A stretch of 64,000 bases of DNA, from positions 1,488,001 to 1,552,000 of the forward strand of contig NZ_AP022564.1 of NCBI RefSeq assembly GCF_010727125.1, given 5' to 3'. This document shows positions 39,230 through 48,380 of the stretch, in pieces. Position numbers and translations under genes: made by a program. Origin of the DNA: Mycolicibacter terrae. Its GTDB lineage: Bacteria > Actinomycetota > Actinomycetes > Mycobacteriales > Mycobacteriaceae. The notes beneath the pieces were generated by a model that saw only the letters and a program-made list of their open reading frames with translations, did not search any database and was not told the DNA's origin. The first letter of the stretch is position 1, and each line of letters starts with the position of its first letter.

Positions 39230-39885
39230 CAGTCGCGCAGCTCCCGCAACAGGTCCAGATCCACTCCGCCGAAGGCCTTGCGCAGTTGCCCGGTCAGCAC
39301 GCCGAGCACGATCAACACGAACAGCACATCCAGCGACGCCCCGAGTTCGACGATCAGCGGGACACCGGCGGTCAGCAGGAAGGCGGTGGCGGCGATCCCG
39401 TTGTCGAGCATCAGCAGTCCGACCGCCTGCGAGATGGCGTGGCGGCGGGTCGCCATCATGAACAGGGCGATCAGCACGGTGGCGATGGCGGCCGGGGCGG
39501 CGTTGGTCGCGGTGCTGCGCTGCAGGTCGACCACGGGCTGGGCGATCGTGAACGACACGACCACCAGGGCGGTCACCACCAGCAGTGATGCCGCGGTGCT
39601 GACCAGGGGAGTGGCCTCGCGGCGTTCCTGCCGTTCGGCGCCGAGCGCGCGGGCCAACAGCCAGGGCAGCGCGATCGCGCGGACGGCCAACACGCCGATC
39701 CCCACCGCGATCAGGGCCCGGTCATGGTCGTGCACACCGCGAATCACCGGGATGGCGGCCAGCGCGGCGCCCTGGACGACGAGCGGCCCCCGCACGATCG
39801 CGGACAGGTCGCGCCGCCAGACGGCCAGCACCGCGGCCAGCAGCACCCCGCCGGCTGCCAGGTCCATCATGTTGTCGTAGTTCAT
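39229..39885 (-). CDS. hycP: HycP/HyfE-like membrane subunit
   Basis: A 218-residue protein with about six membrane helices, related to HyfE (NuoK-like plus extra helices). It has [15 protein letters not shown] and ends with a soluble [13 protein letters not shown] tail. It is a likely structural or ion-channel subunit of the complex. ATG 39885 overlaps the hycD stop, and its stop overlaps the hycQ start. The homologue is Rv0085. Confidence 0.88.
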   Translation of the reverse strand: MNYDNMMDLAAGGVLLAAVLAVWRRDLSAIVRGPLVVQGAALAAIPVIRGVHDHDRALIAVGIGVLAVRAIALPWLLARALGAERQERREATPLVSTAASLLVVTALVVVSFTIAQPVVDLQRSTATNAAPAAIATVLIALFMMATRRHAISQAVGLLMLDNGIAATAFLLTAGVPLIVELGASLDVLFVLIVLGVLTGQLRKAFGGVDLDLLRELRD

Positions 39886-40844
39886 CCGCCCGTCCCGCTC
39901 AAGAAGTTCGCCGCCGTTACCGCCAGCAGCGCCAACAAGAAGGACCCGGCCAGCAATTCGGGCACCCGGAACAGTCGCAGTTTGGCGATGAACACCTCGA
40001 TGCAGGCCAGCGCCGTCGCCAGCAGGGCCACCTTGATCGCGATCGCACCGGCGCCCACCGCCACCGCGGTCAGGCTCGGATCGGCCCCGGCGATGCCCCA
40101 CGGAAAGAACAGGTTCGCCAGCAGCGCCAGCAGCACCGTCAGCCGCATACCACCGGCCCATTCGACCAGGGCCAGCTTGGGACCGGCGTATTCGAGCACC
40201 ATCGCCTCGTGCACCATCGTCAGCTCCAGATGGGTCGAGGGGTTGTCCACCGGCAGCCGGCCGGTCTCGGCGACGATGACGATGACCAGCGCGACGAACG
40301 CCAGCGCGCTGGCCAACGAGACCACCTGGCCGGGGTGCTCGATGGTGTTGCCGACGATGGCGCCAAGATTGGCCGACCCCGCCGGGATCGACAACGCGTA
40401 CACCGCCAGCAGGATGGTCGGTTCCACCAGAGCCGCGATGGTCATCTCCCGGCTGGCGCCCATCCCACCGAACGCCGTCGCGGTGTCGATCCCGGCCAGC
40501 GTGAGCGCCACGGTGCCCAGAAACAGCAGCCCCACCACGGTGATCAGGTCGGCGACCGGGTCCAGCGGTGAGCCCGTCGCCACCAGCGGTGCGGTAGCGA
40601 CGATGACCAGCGTGGTGGCGGCCAGTGCGACCGGCGCCGCAGCGAACACCCAGGTGGTGCCGCGCGGATTGAGCACCTGCTTGCCGAGCAGCTTGCGCAC
40701 GTCGCGCCACGGCTGCCAGATGCCGGCGCCGACGCGGCCCTCGGCCCGCGCCCGGACCTGGCGCATCAGGCCGACGACCAGTGGGGCGCCGGCGACAACA
40801 CCGGTGACCTGGATGAAACCCGCCAGGTAAGCCATCGCGTTCAT
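39882..40844 (-). CDS. hycD: HycD/NuoH-like membrane subunit
   Basis: A 320-residue NuoH-type subunit with eight or so helices. The cytoplasmic acidic loops that link the redox and membrane arms are conserved: [19 protein letters not shown] and [21 protein letters not shown] 40844 ([10 protein letters not shown]) overlaps the stop of the upstream gene. The homologue is Rv0084. Confidence 0.91.
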   Translation of the reverse strand: MNAMAYLAGFIQVTGVVAGAPLVVGLMRQVRARAEGRVGAGIWQPWRDVRKLLGKQVLNPRGTTWVFAAAPVALAATTLVIVATAPLVATGSPLDPVADLITVVGLLFLGTVALTLAGIDTATAFGGMGASREMTIAALVEPTILLAVYALSIPAGSANLGAIVGNTIEHPGQVVSLASALAFVALVIVIVAETGRLPVDNPSTHLELTMVHEAMVLEYAGPKLALVEWAGGMRLTVLLALLANLFFPWGIAGADPSLTAVAVGAGAIAIKVALLATALACIEVFIAKLRLFRVPELLAGSFLLALLAVTAANFLSGTGG

Positions 40845-42784
40845 CGCGCCACCAGCAAGGCGATCAGCACGCCGATTGCGCCATAGGCCAGGTACAGGTG
40901 CACGCTGCCGGTGTGGGCGCGCCGGACCAGCCGCGCGGCTGCGGCGACGGCCTGCAGTACCGGGGCATACCAGCGGTCCTCGATGACGTCGGCGACCCGT
41001 GCCCGGTAGGCGATCCGGTCGACCAGATAGGTGGACGGTGCCTGGCCGCTCACCTCGACGTCGGTGTCGAAGCGCAGCACGTCGTCGAAGACCTGCTGCA
41101 GTGGTTGGGCGAACGACGTCGCGGTGTACTGCATGCGCGGGGTCAGATCCTCGGCGCCGCAGGCCCACAGCGGCACGGTGGCCGGGCTGGGACGCAACCG
41201 CGAGCGCCACCGGGAGCCGATCAGCACCAGCAGCACGGCGGCGGCCAACACGGCGGCCAGCAGACCCGGGGCCATCGAACCGTGCAGGCCCGGCATGCGC
41301 AGGAACACCCCGAGCGCCGGGGCGTCGTCGACCATCAGGGTGTCGAGCACCCGGTTCAGCATCGGGCCCACCGCGCCGGGGGCGACGGCCAGCACCACGC
41401 AGGCGGCCGCGGGCAGCGCCATCGCGGCGATCATCGTGTCGGGGGATTCCCGCGCCGCGGCCGCGGCATCGGTGCGCGGGCGGGCCAGGAAACCGATCCC
41501 GAACGCCTTGACCATGGCGGCCACCCCCAACCCGGCGGTCAGCGCCACCGCCGCCACCGCCAGCGGTGCCACCAGCGCGAGGGTGACGTCGTCGCCGGAC
41601 CGGGCGTGCATCAGGGACTGGATCAACAGCCACTCGCTGGCGAAAGCCGCCCCCAACGGCAACCCGGCGGCGCCCAGCGCGGCCACCCCGAACAGCGCCG
41701 TGGTGACCGGCATCCGGCGGGCCAGGCCGCCGAGCCGATCCAGGTCACGCAGACCGGTCGCGGCGAGCACCGATCCGGCGGCGAAGAACCCGAGGCTCTT
41801 GAACGCGCTGTGGGCGATCAGGTGCAACAGCGCGGCGGTGAGCGCCACCGCCGCTGCCGAGTGCGATCCGGCGCCGGCCAACAAGGTCGCGGCGCCCAGC
41901 GCGAGGGTTATCAGACCGATATTCTCGGTTGTCGAATACGCAAGCAGCCGTTTGAGATCGGTGGCCACCGACGCCTGCAACACCCCGTAGATCGCCGATG
42001 CGCCGCCGGTGATCAGCAGCGCCAAGGCCCACCAGCGCGGACCGGGCCCCAACAGCTGCAGGTCGATGCGGATGATGCCGTAGACGCCGAGATTGACCAT
42101 GGCGGCACTGAGCAGCGCCGAGACCGGGCTCGGCGCCTCGGGATGTGCCCGCGGCAGCCAGGCGTGCAACGGCAGCAGACCGGCCTTGGAGCCGAAACCG
42201 ATCAGCGTCAACACGAAGACCGTGTTGCGCACCCCGTCGGGCACCGCGCCGATCCCGGCGAAGTCGTCGCCGGCGGCCGACGCGAGCAGCACCATCCCCA
42301 GCAACAGTGACACGAAACCCAGCTGTGTCATCACCGCGTAAATCAGTGCGGCCGAGCGCACTTCGTCGCGCTGCTGGTCGGTGAGCACCAACACCAGTGA
42401 CGTCAGCGCCATCAGTTCCCAGGCGAACAGGAAGGTGGTCACCGACCCCGCTGCCGGGACGGCCAGCAGCGTGACGACGAACACCGGCAGTGCCGTCAGC
42501 GGGACGGCGCCGAATCCCTCGTGGCGGGCGTAGCCGATCCAGTACAGGCCGGCGGCCACCGCCACCGAGCCGGTCAGCACCATGAAGAAGCCGCCGATCG
42601 GTTCCACCCGCAGCTGCACGCCCAACAGCGGAAGCAGCCAGCCGATCCGGATCGCGGGAAGGGCGCCGAACACGCCGGTCACTCCGACACCGACTCCGGC
42701 GACGCCGATTCCGACGGTCGCCGCACCGCTGAGCAACGGCCCGAAGGCGTTGCGGCGCAACATTTGCGGCTGAGAGTCGATCAC
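40841..42784 (-). CDS. NuoL/HyfB-like large antiporter subunit (Rv0083-like)
   Basis: A 647-residue membrane protein of the Mrp/NuoL family. The channel segments [37 protein letters not shown] and [15 protein letters not shown] hold the conserved Lys and His residues. An extra C-terminal part (after about 520) follows the last antiporter helices, with one helix at the very end. Together with hycQ it gives the complex two antiporter-type subunits. GTG 42784 overlaps the stop of the small-subunit gene. Confidence 0.9.
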   Translation of the reverse strand: MIDSQPQMLRRNAFGPLLSGAATVGIGVAGVGVGVTGVFGALPAIRIGWLLPLLGVQLRVEPIGGFFMVLTGSVAVAAGLYWIGYARHEGFGAVPLTALPVFVVTLLAVPAAGSVTTFLFAWELMALTSLVLVLTDQQRDEVRSAALIYAVMTQLGFVSLLLGMVLLASAAGDDFAGIGAVPDGVRNTVFVLTLIGFGSKAGLLPLHAWLPRAHPEAPSPVSALLSAAMVNLGVYGIIRIDLQLLGPGPRWWALALLITGGASAIYGVLQASVATDLKRLLAYSTTENIGLITLALGAATLLAGAGSHSAAAVALTAALLHLIAHSAFKSLGFFAAGSVLAATGLRDLDRLGGLARRMPVTTALFGVAALGAAGLPLGAAFASEWLLIQSLMHARSGDDVTLALVAPLAVAAVALTAGLGVAAMVKAFGIGFLARPRTDAAAAARESPDTMIAAMALPAAACVVLAVAPGAVGPMLNRVLDTLMVDDAPALGVFLRMPGLHGSMAPGLLAAVLAAAVLLVLIGSRWRSRLRPSPATVPLWACGAEDLTPRMQYTATSFAQPLQQVFDDVLRFDTDVEVSGQAPSTYLVDRIAYRARVADVIEDRWYAPVLQAVAAAARLVRRAHTGSVHLYLAYGAIGVLIALLVAR

Positions 42785-43260
42785 CTGCCGGTCACCGACC
42801 GTAGCGCAGCGACGATCTGGTCGGGAGTGGGCGGGCAGCCGGGGATCTCGACGTCCACCGGCACGACCTCGCCGACGGCGCCCACCGTTCCGTACGCCTG
42901 CGCGAACACTCCCCGGTTCAGCGCACAGTCACCGCAGGCGATGACCCGCCGCGGCCGGGGCGTGGCCTCGACGGTGTTGCGCAGCGGTTCGGCCATGTTG
43001 CGGGTGACCACACCGGTGACCAGCAGTGCATCGGCGTGCCGGGGGGACGCGACGAGCCGGGCGCCGAATCGTTCGGCGTCATAGACCGGACCGAAGGCCC
43101 CGGCGATCTCGATCTCGCAGCCGTTGCACGATCCCGCGTCGACATGGCGGACCTGTACCGAGCCGGCCAGTCCGCTGGGCGGGTCGGCGGCCTCCGGCGG
43201 GCGGGCGCCCGCCGGCTCGGTGATGCGGCCGAGCGCGAGGATCCTGGTGAGCCAACTCAT
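42781..43260 (-). CDS. NuoB/HycG-like iron-sulfur small subunit (Rv0082-like)
   Basis: A 159-residue subunit. The 4Fe-4S ligands are present: Cys45 and Cys48 (GSCNGCE), Cys112 (ACGDC) and Cys142 (PGCPP). This cluster would pass electrons to the large subunit. No ferredoxin-like subunit with two further clusters and no formate dehydrogenase is encoded nearby, so the electron donor is unknown. ATG 43260 overlaps the arsR stop by ATGA. Confidence 0.9.
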   Translation of the reverse strand: MSWLTRILALGRITEPAGARPPEAADPPSGLAGSVQVRHVDAGSCNGCEIEIAGAFGPVYDAERFGARLVASPRHADALLVTGVVTRNMAEPLRNTVEATPRPRRVIACGDCALNRGVFAQAYGTVGAVGEVVPVDVEIPGCPPTPDQIVAALRSVTGR

Positions 43261-43586
43261 TGGCCGGCTCGCAGATCGTCGAGGATCGCGACCTGATCGC
43301 TGAGCAGTCCGGTCAGCGCCTTGCGCGACACCGCGAGCAGTTCGCCGATGAACGGTGAGGCGATCGAGTACACCACCGTGTTGCCCTCCTTGGTCGCCAT
43401 CACGACTCCCGCTCGCCGAAGCACGCCGAGCTGCTGGGACAGGTTGGATGCCTCCAACCCGATCTCGGGCAGCAACTCCCCGACGGTGCGATCTCCCTCG
43501 GCGAGCAACTCCAGTACTCGGATCCGGGCGGGGTGCCCCAGCGTCTTGAAGAATTCGGCCTTCACCTGGTGTAGCGAGTTCGGCAC
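43257..43586 (-). CDS. ArsR-family regulator (Rv0081-like)
   Basis: A 109-residue winged-helix protein: KAEFFKTLGHPARIRVLELL, then the recognition region ASNLSQQLGVLRRAGVV. It lacks an obvious cysteine metal site. I place the start at GTG 43586 (MPNSLHQVKAEFF) because TATGGT lies 7 bases upstream; ATG 43631 would add 15 residues unlike the family and would bury the promoter. Rv0081 in M. tuberculosis is a hypoxia-linked repressor of its own operon. Its stop overlaps the small-subunit start, so the regulator leads a seven-gene operon. Confidence 0.87.
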   Translation of the reverse strand: MPNSLHQVKAEFFKTLGHPARIRVLELLAEGDRTVGELLPEIGLEASNLSQQLGVLRRAGVVMATKEGNTVVYSIASPFIGELLAVSRKALTGLLSDQVAILDDLRAGQ

Positions 43587-43593
43587 GGTCCCG

Positions 43594-43599
43594 ACCATA
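43594..43599 (-). promoter_or_regulatory. Leaderless -10 box of the arsR-hyc operon
   Basis: Minus-strand TATGGT ends 7 bases before GTG 43586. Confidence 0.5.
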
Positions 43600-43611
43600 G
43601 CAGCAAAGTGA

Positions 43612-43619
43612 TCAATTGA
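43612..43619. promoter_or_regulatory. Candidate ArsR operator
   Basis: TCAATTGA is a perfect palindrome in an AT-rich patch (43606-43630) of otherwise GC-rich DNA. It would lie about 26-33 bases upstream of the inferred transcription start, where a repressor would block the promoter. Confidence 0.4.
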
Positions 43620-43763
43620 AAATATCTTCATCTATTGCGTTGTTCCGCGGTCCGCGTCGCCACCCCGGGCACTGTTTGACCGGTCCGGTAGGGCAGGATG
43701 ACAGGTGCCGTCGCGAACGATTTCCGCGATGGCGCTGTCATGCGCGCAGCCCCGAGGAGCCTG

Positions 43764-44513
43764 ATGACGGAGCCGACGAGTACCGACCGCGTCTCACCGA
43801 CCGGCCGCCCCCACTACTCCCGGGTGCTGCTCAAACTCGGTGGAGAGATGTTCGGCGGCGGACAGGTCGGGCTCGACCCCGACGTCGTCGCCCAGGTTGC
43901 CCGCCAGATCGCCGAAGTGGTCCGCGACGGCGTGCAGGTCGCGGTCGTCATCGGCGGCGGCAACTTCTTCCGCGGCGCGCAGCTGCAGCAGCGCGGCATG
44001 GAGCGGATGCGCTCGGACTACATGGGCATGCTCGGCACCGTGATGAACAGCCTGGCACTGCAGGACTTTCTGGAAAAAGAAGGCATCGACACCCGGGTCC
44101 AGACCGCGATCACCATGGGCCAGGTCGCCGAACCCTACATTCCGCTGCGCGCCCAGCGGCATCTGGAGAAGGGCCGGGTGGTCATCTTCGGCGCCGGTAT
44201 GGGTTTGCCGTACTTCTCCACCGACACCACCGCCGCCCAGCGAGCGCTGGAGATCGGCGCCGAGGTGGTGCTGATGGCCAAGGCCGTCGACGGGGTGTTC
44301 ACCGAGGATCCGCGGGTGAACCCTGATGCCGAACTGCTGACCGCGATCACTCACCGCGAAGTCATCGACCGCGGACTGCGGGTGGCCGACGCCACCGCGT
44401 TCAGCCTCTGCATGGACAATGGCATGCCGATCCTGGTGTTCAACCTGCTGACTGATGGAAATATCGCGCGGGCGGTCGCGGGTGAGAAGATCGGAACGCT
44501 GGTCACCACCTGA
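43764..44513 (+). CDS. pyrH: Uridylate kinase
   Basis: A 249-residue UMP kinase of the amino-acid-kinase fold, which converts UMP to UDP. Conserved segments are [40 protein letters not shown] and [16 protein letters not shown] 43764 has GAGGAG 6 bases upstream; an earlier in-frame GTG at 43698 has no support. frr follows after 47 bases. Confidence 0.96.
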   Translation: MTEPTSTDRVSPTGRPHYSRVLLKLGGEMFGGGQVGLDPDVVAQVARQIAEVVRDGVQVAVVIGGGNFFRGAQLQQRGMERMRSDYMGMLGTVMNSLALQDFLEKEGIDTRVQTAITMGQVAEPYIPLRAQRHLEKGRVVIFGAGMGLPYFSTDTTAAQRALEIGAEVVLMAKAVDGVFTEDPRVNPDAELLTAITHREVIDRGLRVADATAFSLCMDNGMPILVFNLLTDGNIARAVAGEKIGTLVTT

Positions 44514-44560
44514 GAGTTCGGTGGGGTACCACCCGCTTGCGGGGGAGAGGAACGGCACAG

Positions 44561-45118
44561 ATGATTGACGAGGCTCTCTTCGATGCCGAAGAGAAAATGG
44601 AGAAGGCCGTGGCGGTGGCTCGCGACGACCTGACGACCATTCGTACCGGCCGGGCCAACCCGGGCATGTTCTCCCGAATCGTCATCGACTACTACGGGTC
44701 GCCCACCCCGATCACCCAGCTGTGCAGCATCAACGTGCCCGAGGCACGGCTGGTGGTCATCAAGCCCTACGAAGCCTCCCAGCTCGGCGCCATCGAGACC
44801 GCGATCCGTAATTCGGACCTGGGGCTGAACCCCAGCAACGACGGGTCGCTGATCCGGGTGGCGGTGCCGCAGCTCACCGAGGAGCGGCGCAAGGAACTGG
44901 TCAAGCAGGCCAAGGCCAAGGGCGAGGACGCCAAGGTCGCGGTGCGCAACATCCGGCGCAAGGCGATGGAGGAGCTGCACCGCATCCGCAAGGACGGCGA
45001 CGCCGGTGAGGACGAGGTCGGCCGGGCGGAGAAGGAGCTGGACCGCTCCACCCAGCAGTACGTGAGCCAGATCGACGAACTGGTCAAGCACAAAGAAGGC
45101 GAGTTGTTGGAGGTCTAG
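44561..45118 (+). CDS. frr: Ribosome recycling factor
   Basis: A 185-residue RRF, which splits post-termination ribosomes with EF-G. It begins [17 protein letters not shown] and contains [13 protein letters not shown] and the three-helix bundle of domain I. The pyrH-frr gap holds a small GC hairpin (CCCGC-TT-GCGGG at 44532-44543) and a GGGGGAGAGGAA ribosome site. Confidence 0.97.
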   Translation: MIDEALFDAEEKMEKAVAVARDDLTTIRTGRANPGMFSRIVIDYYGSPTPITQLCSINVPEARLVVIKPYEASQLGAIETAIRNSDLGLNPSNDGSLIRVAVPQLTEERRKELVKQAKAKGEDAKVAVRNIRRKAMEELHRIRKDGDAGEDEVGRAEKELDRSTQQYVSQIDELVKHKEGELLEV

Positions 45119-45140
45119 CGGCCGCCAGCAGTCAAAACCC

Positions 45141-46007
45141 GTGGCAGACCAAGAGACTGGCGCCGGCATCGACGCCTCGCCGCCCAAGCGGTCACGAGCC
45201 GGGCGCAACCTGCCCGCGGCGATCATCGTCGGCGCCCTGCTGAGCGGCATGCTCGTCGGGACCCTGCTGTTCGCCCCGCGCTTCTGGGTACTGATTCTGG
45301 CGGTGGCCACCCCGCTCGCCACCCATGAGATCACCCGGCGACTGCGTGAAATCGGTTACGACGTGCCGTTCATCCCGCTCGCCCTCGGCGGCCAGGCGAT
45401 GCTGTGGCTATCGCTGCCGTTCGGGGCCAGGGGAGTGCTGGGCGCGTTCGGTGCCACCGTGGTGATCGCCATGATGTGGCGGCTGGTCGACCAGGGGCTG
45501 CAGCACACCCCGGTCAACTACCTGCGCGACATGTCGGCCACGGTGTTGATCGCGGTCTGGGTGCCGCTGTGCATGAGCTTCGCGGCGCTGTTGGTCTTCC
45601 GCGACGACGGTCCGGGCCGGGTGCTGTGCCTACTGTTCCCGGTGGTCTTCTCCGACATCGGCGGGTACGGCGTCGGTGTGCTGTTCGGAAAGCACCCGAT
45701 GGCGCCGGCGATCAGCCCGAAGAAGTCCTGGGAGGGTTTCGCCGGGTCAATGGTGCTCGGTGTTGCCGCGGCGGTGTTCGCTGTGACGGTGTTCCTCGGC
45801 CGGCCATGGTGGGTAGGGCTGCCGCTGGGCCTGCTGTTGGTGATCACCGGAGTCTTCGGCGACCTCATCGAATCCCAGGTCAAACGCGATCTGGGCATCA
45901 AGGACATGGGCCGACTGCTGCCCGGCCACGGTGGGATCATGGACCGGCTCGACGCGCTGCTGCCGTCGGCCGTGGTGACCTGGATCGTGCTGACCGTTCT
46001 GCCGTGA
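45141..46007 (+). CDS. cdsA: Phosphatidate cytidylyltransferase
   Basis: A 288-residue membrane enzyme making CDP-diacylglycerol for phosphatidylinositol and cardiolipin synthesis. About eight helices are visible. The family signature near the C-terminus reads SQVKRDLGIKDMGRLLPGHGG with GGIMDRLDALL. GTG 45141 follows frr by 22 bases. The basic N-terminus before the first helix is typical for mycobacteria. Confidence 0.95.
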   Translation: MADQETGAGIDASPPKRSRAGRNLPAAIIVGALLSGMLVGTLLFAPRFWVLILAVATPLATHEITRRLREIGYDVPFIPLALGGQAMLWLSLPFGARGVLGAFGATVVIAMMWRLVDQGLQHTPVNYLRDMSATVLIAVWVPLCMSFAALLVFRDDGPGRVLCLLFPVVFSDIGGYGVGVLFGKHPMAPAISPKKSWEGFAGSMVLGVAAAVFAVTVFLGRPWWVGLPLGLLLVITGVFGDLIESQVKRDLGIKDMGRLLPGHGGIMDRLDALLPSAVVTWIVLTVLP

Positions 46008-46031
46008 GGCGCAGGCATACTGGAACGGATC

Positions 46032-47141
46032 ATGACGCAACAACTGGTGTTCACCGCACCGCGGCGGGCACTGCCGCCGCGGCATCTGGCCGACCTTGAT
46101 TCGGCCGGCCGTACCGCCGCCGTCGCCGAACTGGGTCTGCCGGCGTTCCGTGCCAACCAGCTCGCCCACCAGTACTACGGCAGGCTGATCGCCGACCCGC
46201 AGCAGATGACCGACCTGCCGGCCGCGGTGCGCTCCACGGTGGCCGACGCGCTGTTCCCCACCCTGTTGACCGCGGTGAGCGAGATCGAATGCGACGCCGG
46301 CGAGACCCGCAAGACGCTGTGGCGGGCCGGCGATCACACCAAATTCGAGTCGGTGCTGATGCGCTACCCGCGCCGCAACACGGTGTGCATCTCCTCGCAG
46401 GCCGGCTGCGGAATGGCCTGCCCGTTCTGCGCGACCGGCCAGGCCGGGCTCACCCGCAACCTGTCCACCGCCGAGATCCTCGAGCAGGTGCGGGCCGCCG
46501 CGGTGGCGTTGCGACACCGCGGCGGCGCTCGACCCGCCGGGGACCGGCTGTCCAACATCGTGTTCATGGGTATGGGGGAGCCGCTGGCCAACTATGCCCG
46601 GGTGGTGGCCGCCGTCCGCCGGATCATCGAACCGCCCCCCAATGGGTTCGGCATCTCGGCGCGATCGGTGACGGTGTCGACGGTCGGGCTGGCCCCGGCG
46701 ATCCGCAAGCTCGCCGACGAGGGGCTGGGGGTGACACTGGCGCTGTCGCTGCACACCCCCGATGACGAGCTGCGGGACACCCTGGTCCCGGTCAACAACC
46801 GCTGGAAGGTAGCCGAGGCGCTCGATGCCGCCCGCTACTACGCCGATGTGACCGGCCGGCGGGTGTCGGTGGAATACGCATTGATCCGCGACGTCAACGA
46901 CCAGCCCTGGCGGGCCGAGCTGCTGGGCCGCAAGCTGCACAAGGCGCTGGGGCAATTGGTGCACGTCAACCTGATTCCGCTCAATCCGACGCCGGGCAGC
47001 GACTGGGACGCCAGCCCCAAACCGGTGGAACGGGAGTTCGTCCGGCGCGTGCGGGCCCAGGGCGTGGAGTGCACCGTGCGCGACACCCGCGGCCGCGAGA
47101 TCGCGGCCGCCTGCGGTCAATTGGCGGCGGACAGCGACTGA
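46032..47141 (+). CDS. rlmN: Dual-specificity rRNA/tRNA m2A methyltransferase RlmN
   Basis: A 369-residue radical SAM enzyme methylating A2503 of 23S rRNA and A37 of some tRNAs. The cluster-binding CxxxCxxC reads CGMACPFC, and the second catalytic cysteine lies in [11 protein letters not shown] near the C-terminus. Length and gene order (after cdsA) match Rv2880c. It converges on a small DUF2631 gene. Confidence 0.95.
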   Translation: MTQQLVFTAPRRALPPRHLADLDSAGRTAAVAELGLPAFRANQLAHQYYGRLIADPQQMTDLPAAVRSTVADALFPTLLTAVSEIECDAGETRKTLWRAGDHTKFESVLMRYPRRNTVCISSQAGCGMACPFCATGQAGLTRNLSTAEILEQVRAAAVALRHRGGARPAGDRLSNIVFMGMGEPLANYARVVAAVRRIIEPPPNGFGISARSVTVSTVGLAPAIRKLADEGLGVTLALSLHTPDDELRDTLVPVNNRWKVAEALDAARYYADVTGRRVSVEYALIRDVNDQPWRAELLGRKLHKALGQLVHVNLIPLNPTPGSDWDASPKPVEREFVRRVRAQGVECTVRDTRGREIAAACGQLAADSD

Positions 47142-47194
47142 GCGCCCCGCGAGATCGCACTCACGCCGGGACAGCGCCGGGCGTTCGGGGTCTT

Positions 47195-47446
47195 CTAGCG
47201 CAGCCAGCCGCGCTTGCGGCCGATGATGTCGCGCAGCACGACGAACAGCGTCAGCGCGGCGAACCCGAGCACGAAGTAGTCCTCGACGTGGCCGATGTGG
47301 TTGCCGCGCAGCATCAGCAGCAGGAATCCGACGATGCCGAGGCCGACGATGTGCCAGGTGCGGTAGTTGATCGCGCTCCAGCCCCAGGCCGCGGACGGCA
47401 CGTCGGCGGTGTCAACACCATGGCGCTCCAGTTCGGTACCGGCCAC
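47195..47446 (-). CDS. DUF2631 small membrane protein (Rv2876-like)
   Basis: An 83-residue protein with a conserved VPSAAWGWS segment and two hydrophobic helices (about 30-46 and 54-70) separated by RGNHIGHVEDY. It is a mycobacterial DUF2631 protein of unknown function. GTG 47446 is favoured because AGAGGAG lies 5 bases upstream; a longer reading from 47494 would add an unlike N-terminus. Confidence 0.8.
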   Translation of the reverse strand: MAGTELERHGVDTADVPSAAWGWSAINYRTWHIVGLGIVGFLLLMLRGNHIGHVEDYFVLGFAALTLFVVLRDIIGRKRGWLR

Positions 47447-47521
47447 TTCGACTCCTCTGTTGTTCACCTGAGCGACTGCGCAACATTCTGGCATACCGCC
47501 GCACCGTGACGGCGACCCGTG

Positions 47522-48139
47522 CTAGCCGATCTCGAATGTCCGGTAGGCGGCTCGGCCGACGATCTCGGCCAAGTCTTCGGGGGTCCACTGCTGTTCGGCG
47601 TCGAGCAACATGCGGGCGGCGGCTTCGCAGATGGCCAGAAACACTTCGGTGAGCGCCGCCAGCGTGCGGTCGGGCTGGGCCCGCTGCTGCAGCAGCGGGC
47701 GCATCACGGTGGCGACCCGCTCGGTGAGGCGGGCCCGGCCCGAGACGACGGCGGCGGCCAGCACCGGATCCTGGTCGGCGGTGAAGATGATCCGCCACGA
47801 CGCCGGACGCTCGCGCACGGTGGACAGGAACGCGCAGAATCCCGCGACGAAGCGGTCCTCGACACTGCTGGCCTGTTGCGGCGGCAACGCGGCGAGCAGA
47901 CCGGTGAGCATCAGCTCGGTCTCCCGGTCGAGCAGCGCGGCGAGCACCTCGCCCCGGCCGTCGTAACAGGCGTACACCACCGGCCGGGTGACCCCGATCC
48001 GCTCGGCGATGGCCGCCATGGTCACCCCGGCGATGCCGTGCTCGGCGGCGATCTGCAGGGCCGCGTCGAGCACCTGCGGGCGACGTCGTTCGGGACCGAG
48101 ATGCTCCGCGCGGGACCGGGTGGGGGCTGGTTCCGGCAC
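47522..48139 (-). CDS. TetR-family regulator
   Basis: A 205-residue regulator. The N-terminal helix-turn-helix reads GIAGVTMAAIAERIGVTRPVVYACY, and the rest is a helical ligand-binding domain. It starts with GTG, 4 bases downstream of the small membrane protein gene, as the last gene of the MpaB operon. The palindrome at 49473 upstream of the operon is its likely operator, giving autoregulation. Confidence 0.88.
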   Translation of the reverse strand: MPEPAPTRSRAEHLGPERRRPQVLDAALQIAAEHGIAGVTMAAIAERIGVTRPVVYACYDGRGEVLAALLDRETELMLTGLLAALPPQQASSVEDRFVAGFCAFLSTVRERPASWRIIFTADQDPVLAAAVVSGRARLTERVATVMRPLLQQRAQPDRTLAALTEVFLAICEAAARMLLDAEQQWTPEDLAEIVGRAAYRTFEIG

Positions 48140-48143
48140 CGGA

Positions 48144-48380
48144 TCAGCGTAGTTGGATGTCGGCGACGATCAGCACCGGCCAGGCGACGATCTCGCCGAG
48201 AACCGAGAACACCTTGTCGGCGCCGCGGACCTCGGCCAGATGGTGGTAATGACTACCGGCCCAGAACAATCCGATCACCAGGTAGGCGCCGAGCAGCACC
48301 GAACCCACGGCGGCCAGATAGAGCAGCTGGCGGATGCTCAGCCGGCGCTCCAACAGCTGCTGCAATCCGTCCAGCCTCAC
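48144..48380 (-). CDS. Small two-helix membrane protein in the MpaB operon
   Basis: A 78-residue protein with an amphipathic start (LDGLQQLLERRLSIRQ), a first helix (LLYLAAVGSVLLGAYLVIG), a loop HYHHLAEVRG with three histidines, and a second helix (ILGEIVAWPVLIVAD-type). It has no named family that I recognise. The GTG start overlaps the MpaB stop by four bases, so the two are coupled. It may be a membrane partner of the oxygenase. Confidence 0.7.
   Translation of the reverse strand: MRLDGLQQLLERRLSIRQLLYLAAVGSVLLGAYLVIGLFWAGSHYHHLAEVRGADKVFSVLGEIVAWPVLIVADIQLR

Noticed and set aside
37778..42310. Two plus-strand frames of ~470 codons opposite the hyc-like genes
   Set aside because: They are Gln/Arg/His-rich shadows of membrane-protein codons, with no homology features.
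36291..43586. Calling the operon a formate hydrogenlyase or active hydrogenase
   Set aside because: Both cysteine motifs for nickel-iron are absent, and no formate dehydrogenase or maturation genes are present.
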